Notes under the pieces: model-generated
What the model saw: only the letters and a program-made list of their open reading frames with translations
Databases searched by the model: none
What the model was told of the DNA's origin: nothing
NCBI GenBank assembly: GCA_910578085.1
Contig: CAJTPM010000055.1
Coordinates: forward strand, 1-17,009
DNA: 17,009 bases
DNA from: an uncultured Lachnospiraceae bacterium
GTDB lineage: Bacteria > Bacillota > Clostridia > Lachnospirales > Lachnospiraceae
Direction of reading: 5' to 3'
Program-made: the position numbers and the translations under genes
Part shown: positions 14,040-17,009 of the stretch, piece after piece
Numbering within the stretch: position 1 is the stretch's first letter
How the letters are laid out: every line of letters begins with the position of its first letter

Positions 14040-15263
14040 ATGAATATATTGCTTATAAACCACTATGCCGGGTCTCCGGGGATGGGGATGGAGTTCAGGC
14101 CTTACTATTTTGCCAGGGAATGGATAAAGATGGGACATCATGTGGATATCATTGCGGCGGATTATTCCCATTTGCGGATAAAGAACCTGCAGGTGCATGA
14201 GGATTTTCAGACGGAAGATATCGACGGGATAAAGTATCACTGGATCAAAGCGGGGCAGTATGAAGGAAATGGAGCAAAAAGGGCTTTGACCATGTTTCGG
14301 TTTGTGGGAAAACTGTGGCTGCATGCGGGGAAGATCGTGAAAGAGTACAGGCCGGATGTGGTGATCACATCGTCCACCTATCCGCTTGATACCTATGCAG
14401 GACAGAGGATCGCAAAGGGGGCAAAGGCGAAGCTGATTCATGAGGTGCATGATATGTGGCCGGCTACACTTGTAGAACTGGGTGGGATGAGCAGGTACCA
14501 TCCCTTTGTCGTACTGATGCAGGCAGCGGAGAATTCCGCCTACAGGCATTCGGAGTATGTGGTATCCCTTCCGCCACTGGCGAAGGATTACATGGTAAAA
14601 CATGGAATGAAGCCGGAAAAGTTTGTGGCGATACCGAACGGGATCGTGAAGGAAGACTGGGAAAATCCGGAGCCTCTGCCGGAGAGGCAGCGAAAGGAGC
14701 TGGAGAAGCTGAGGACTGAGGGAAAATTTATTGTCGGCTATTTCGGCGGGCATGCGTTATCGAATGCCCTGGATATGCTGTTGGATGCAGCAAAAGAGGT
14801 GAAGGAGAAGGATATCCAATTTGTATTGGTAGGAAACGGTGTGGAAAAGGAGCGATTGATAAAGCGAACAGAGGATGAAAAGATTAAGAATGTGCTTTTT
14901 CTGCCGCCTGTGCCAAAAAGAGCAGTGCCGAAACTGTTACAATATTTTGATTGTTCCTTTATAAGTTTAAAACCATCTCCACTGTACCGATTTGGCATCT
15001 GCCTGAACAAAATGTATGATTCCATGATGGCGGCAAAGCCGGTTCTTCTGGCTGTGGATGTATCCGGTTCCCCGGTGGAGAAGTTTAAATGTGGAATCAT
15101 AGTGAGGGCATGTGATGCAAATGAGATCGCTGCGAATGTAGAAAAAATATTTCGCATGCCGGAAGAAAGACGCAGGGAGATGGGAGTACGGGGGAGGCTG
15201 GCAGTACGGGAGTATTTTGATTATGATGTTCTGGCGGTACAGTTTGTGGATATTTTCAGTTGA
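14040..15263 (+). CDS. Glycosyltransferase family 4, WbuB-like
   Basis: This is a 407-residue GT-B glycosyltransferase that adds a sugar to the growing lipid-linked glycan on the cytosolic face. The N-terminal acceptor domain begins MNILLINHYAGSPGMGMEFR, including the glycine-rich loop and the family-typical RPYYFAREW. HEVHDMWP and IPNGIV lead into the C-terminal nucleotide-sugar domain with VGYFGGH, FVLVGNG, and the WbuB-like SPLYRFGICLNKMYDSMMAAKPVL. I chose ATG 14040 because the family N-terminus starts there; the frame opens earlier at a TTG (14013) inside the preceding gene. The sugar it transfers cannot be predicted. Confidence 0.9.
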   Translation: MNILLINHYAGSPGMGMEFRPYYFAREWIKMGHHVDIIAADYSHLRIKNLQVHEDFQTEDIDGIKYHWIKAGQYEGNGAKRALTMFRFVGKLWLHAGKIVKEYRPDVVITSSTYPLDTYAGQRIAKGAKAKLIHEVHDMWPATLVELGGMSRYHPFVVLMQAAENSAYRHSEYVVSLPPLAKDYMVKHGMKPEKFVAIPNGIVKEDWENPEPLPERQRKELEKLRTEGKFIVGYFGGHALSNALDMLLDAAKEVKEKDIQFVLVGNGVEKERLIKRTEDEKIKNVLFLPPVPKRAVPKLLQYFDCSFISLKPSPLYRFGICLNKMYDSMMAAKPVLLAVDVSGSPVEKFKCGIIVRACDANEIAANVEKIFRMPEERRREMGVRGRLAVREYFDYDVLAVQFVDIFS

Positions 15264-15401
15264 GGGGACTGTAGAGCTATAAATATATAAAGTTTGATCA
15301 ATTTCGGAGAGAATCCGGCGAAAAAAGGACAAGTTTATTTAGAATTTGTGCTGCTTTGAAGTAAAAATATAAAAAGGTAAAAAATGGAGGAGAGAAGCAT
15401 T
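15264..15401 (+). promoter_or_regulatory. AT-rich gap with weak internal promoter candidates
   Basis: This 138-bp gap in an otherwise tight operon holds two weak candidates: TTGAGG (15260-15265) with TATATA (15284-15289), spacer 18, and TTGTGC (15346-15351) with TATAAA (15368-15373), spacer 16. GGAGGAG at 15386-15392 is the ribosome binding site of the next gene. An internal start or a recombination joint between gene modules would each explain the gap. Confidence 0.3.
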
Positions 15402-16718
15402 ATGAAAAAAGAACTGTTAAGGAGAATAAATGATCGCACAATTATCGCGGGCGTAGTAGGACTTGGTTATGTAGGGCTGCCGCTTGCAGTGGAGAAGGCA
15501 AAAGCGGGCTTTAAAACAATCGGTTTCGATATACAGGGCACAAAAGTTGATATGGTAAATCGGGGGCACAACTATATAGGAGATGTAGTGGATTCAGACC
15601 TGGCGGAACTTGTGAAAAGCGGAAAGCTGTCGGCGACCAGCGATTTTTCTTTTATAAAAGAAGTGGATTTTATTGCAATCTGTGTTCCGACGCCCCTTGA
15701 TATCCATCAGGAACCGGATATCAGCTATGTAAAAGAGTCTGCAATAGCAGTTTCCAAACACCTGAAATCCGGGACGATGGTAGTTTTGGAATCCACCACT
15801 TATCCGGGAACAACGGAAGAACTGATTAAGCCAATTTTGGAAGAAGGTTCCGGTCTCATATGCGGCCGGGATTTTTATTTGGGATTTTCCCCGGAGCGGG
15901 TAGATCCTGGGAACCTGATCTATAAGACAAAAAATACACCTAAAGTCGTCGGAGCATGTTCGGAAGATGGGGCTGAAGTGATCAGCGCCATGTACAGGGC
16001 AGTACTGGATGGAGAAGTATATACCGTATCCTGTCCGGCTGTGGCGGAGATGGAGAAGATTCTGGAAAATACTTATCGGAATGTCAATATAGGGTTGGTC
16101 AATGAGATCGGCCGTCTCTGTAATGAGATGGGTATTTCTATCTGGGAAGTGATCGATGCTGCAAAGACAAAACCTTATGGTTTTCAGGCATTTTACCCAG
16201 GGCCAGGGCTTGGCGGGCATTGTATTCCGCTGGATCCTTATTATCTGACATGGAAGGCGAGAGAGTATGGTTTTCATACGACACTGATTGAGAATTCCAT
16301 GGTGATCAATGACGGACAGCCGGAATACTGTGTGGAACGCGCAATGCACATCTTAAACAGGCATAAGAGGGCGATCAATGGCGCGAAGATTCTGATGTTG
16401 GGAGTTTCCTATAAAAATGATATCGATGACTATCGGGAGTCACCTGCAATCCGTGTGATGAAGGAACTTAAAAAGGTCGGAGCGGATGTGGAATACTATG
16501 ATCCCTGGGTACCGGAATTTAAAAATATGTACGGACAGAGCGCTAAAAGTATAGAAAGCCTTACGCCGGAAGTAGTGCAGGGCTTTGATCTTGTTATGGT
16601 TACAGCGGCTCATCACAACGTGGATTACGAGATGGTGCAGAAGAATGCAAAAGCAATCTTTGACACGAAGAATGTGATGGCAGATATCAAAAGTAGAACT
16701 AATATCGAAGTGTTGTAA
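15402..16718 (+). CDS. UDP-N-acetylglucosamine 6-dehydrogenase (WbpA-type)
   Basis: This is a 438-residue NAD-dependent nucleotide-sugar dehydrogenase that oxidises C6 of a UDP-sugar to a uronic acid in two steps. The N-terminal Rossmann motif is GVVGLGYVGLPLA (17-29). PTPLD and ESTTYPGTTEE follow, then the central helical domain with DAAKTKPYGFQAFYPGPG and the catalytic Cys274 in LGGHCIPLDPYYL. The C-terminal UDP-binding domain has GVSYKNDIDDYRESPA. The KTKPYGF segment and FYPGPG favour the WbpA class (UDP-GlcNAc) over UDP-glucose or UDP-ManNAc enzymes, but this is a family-level inference. ATG 15402 is preferred because GGAGGAG lies nine bases upstream; an ATG at 15384 sits before that site. 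The product would supply an acidic sugar for the glycan. Confidence 0.92.
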   Translation: MKKELLRRINDRTIIAGVVGLGYVGLPLAVEKAKAGFKTIGFDIQGTKVDMVNRGHNYIGDVVDSDLAELVKSGKLSATSDFSFIKEVDFIAICVPTPLDIHQEPDISYVKESAIAVSKHLKSGTMVVLESTTYPGTTEELIKPILEEGSGLICGRDFYLGFSPERVDPGNLIYKTKNTPKVVGACSEDGAEVISAMYRAVLDGEVYTVSCPAVAEMEKILENTYRNVNIGLVNEIGRLCNEMGISIWEVIDAAKTKPYGFQAFYPGPGLGGHCIPLDPYYLTWKAREYGFHTTLIENSMVINDGQPEYCVERAMHILNRHKRAINGAKILMLGVSYKNDIDDYRESPAIRVMKELKKVGADVEYYDPWVPEFKNMYGQSAKSIESLTPEVVQGFDLVMVTAAHHNVDYEMVQKNAKAIFDTKNVMADIKSRTNIEVL

Positions 16719-16735
16719 GGGAAAGTACTAGGAGG

Positions 16736-16971
16736 TATTTTGCGAAAGAAACCTTAAGATTCCTGAGAGGAGAACAGGCAAAGAAATTTACCTATGACGG
16801 ATATGGGAACCTGTTGAGAAAATTATTGAATCAGAAGAATATAAAAGGCTCCATATTCTGACTCATGCCTTCTGGTATAACGAAACAGAGCAGGACATTC
16901 ATAAATCTGTTTCAGATTTTGTAAATAATGGGAACAGCCAAAGATATCAGGCTATGGAGCTTCCTGTATAA
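16736..16971 (+). pseudogene. Frameshifted C-terminal remnant, polysaccharide-deacetylase-like
   Basis: One frame from 16736 reads YFAKETLRFLRGEQAKKFTYDGY. A second frame from about 16803 continues WEPVEKIIESEEYKRLHILTHAFWYNE and ends at TAA 16969-16971. A single-base loss near 16801-16806 joins them. The pieces resemble, from memory, the C-terminal end of polysaccharide-deacetylase-like proteins found in Lachnospiraceae glycan loci. There is no start codon or N-terminal domain, so it is a decayed fragment and not a gene. The family label is uncertain, but the frame break is clear in sequence. After it, bases 16972-17009 show only a possible ribosome binding site (AGAAGGGTGG) for a gene beyond the edge. 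Confidence 0.5.
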
Positions 16972-17009
16972 TTCAAATATAGGGAATTCCAAGAAGGGTG
17001 GTTGATAAA

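Noticed and set aside
15594..16349. Long minus-strand open frame of 251 codons
   Set aside because: It is antisense to the dehydrogenase, whose active-site motifs are all present. The antisense product has no recognisable domain.
1..17009. CRISPR array, tRNA, rRNA or insertion sequence
   Set aside because: No regularly spaced direct repeats, no tRNA-like cloverleaf or rRNA segments, and no transposase-like protein were seen on either strand.

Overview
The window looks like a chromosomal segment of a gut-type clostridium, most likely Lachnospiraceae. This rests on strong AGGAGG-type ribosome binding sites, occasional TTG starts, Firmicutes-style ptsI/ptsH sequences and a LoaP-type NusG paralog next to glycan genes. 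All convincing genes are on the + strand. Genus and species cannot be fixed from the sequence alone.

Region 1 (about 1-5570) is the 3' part of an L-ascorbate/pentulose-type PTS operon. It holds a UlaB-like EIIB, a DeoR-family regulator, an L-ribulose-5-phosphate 3-epimerase (UlaE), a cytoplasmic FG-GAP/VCBS-like beta-propeller protein of unknown function, an L-ribulose-5-phosphate 4-epimerase (UlaF/AraD), a HAD phosphatase and a four-helix membrane protein. The two epimerases together would convert L-xylulose-5-P through L-ribulose-5-P to D-xylulose-5-P. The permease (EIIC), the EIIA, any lactonase and the decarboxylase are not in the window and may lie upstream. A hairpin plus T-run ends the region near 5570.

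Region 2 (about 5600-8510) encodes the general PTS proteins Enzyme I (ptsI) and HPr (ptsH), each with its own sigma-A-like promoter. A Cof-type HAD phosphatase follows, translated from a TTG whose Shine-Dalgarno lies inside the end of ptsH, and then a good intrinsic terminator. The HPr has the catalytic His15 but lysine in place of the regulatory Ser46.

Region 3 (about 8548-8971) is the most striking part. A roughly 400-bp AT-rich non-coding segment is bounded by two 30-bp inverted copies of one sequence (29 of 30 identical), each itself a near-palindrome with 12-bp arms and a 3-bp asymmetric centre. Inside is a near-consensus promoter, TTGACT-17 bp-TATAAT, on the minus strand, pointing away from the genes on the right. 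Flipping the segment would point this promoter at the downstream glycan locus. I interpret it as a phase-variable invertible promoter, captured here in the OFF orientation, analogous to the Bacteroides capsule promoters and the Clostridioides difficile switches. No recombinase gene is in the window.

Region 4 (about 9006-16718, continuing beyond the window) is a surface-glycan locus. It begins with two tandem NusG paralogs (one divergent, one LoaP-like). These are followed by an EpsN/PglE-like aminotransferase homolog that has lost its PLP lysine, a second aminotransferase with the lysine intact, a PglC/WcaJ-type phosphoglycosyl transferase, a WbuB-like GT4 glycosyltransferase and a WbpA-type UDP-GlcNAc 6-dehydrogenase. 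A frameshifted gene remnant lies at 16736-16971. The apparent logic has two layers: DNA inversion would decide whether transcription starts, and the NusG paralogs would then let RNA polymerase run through the long operon.
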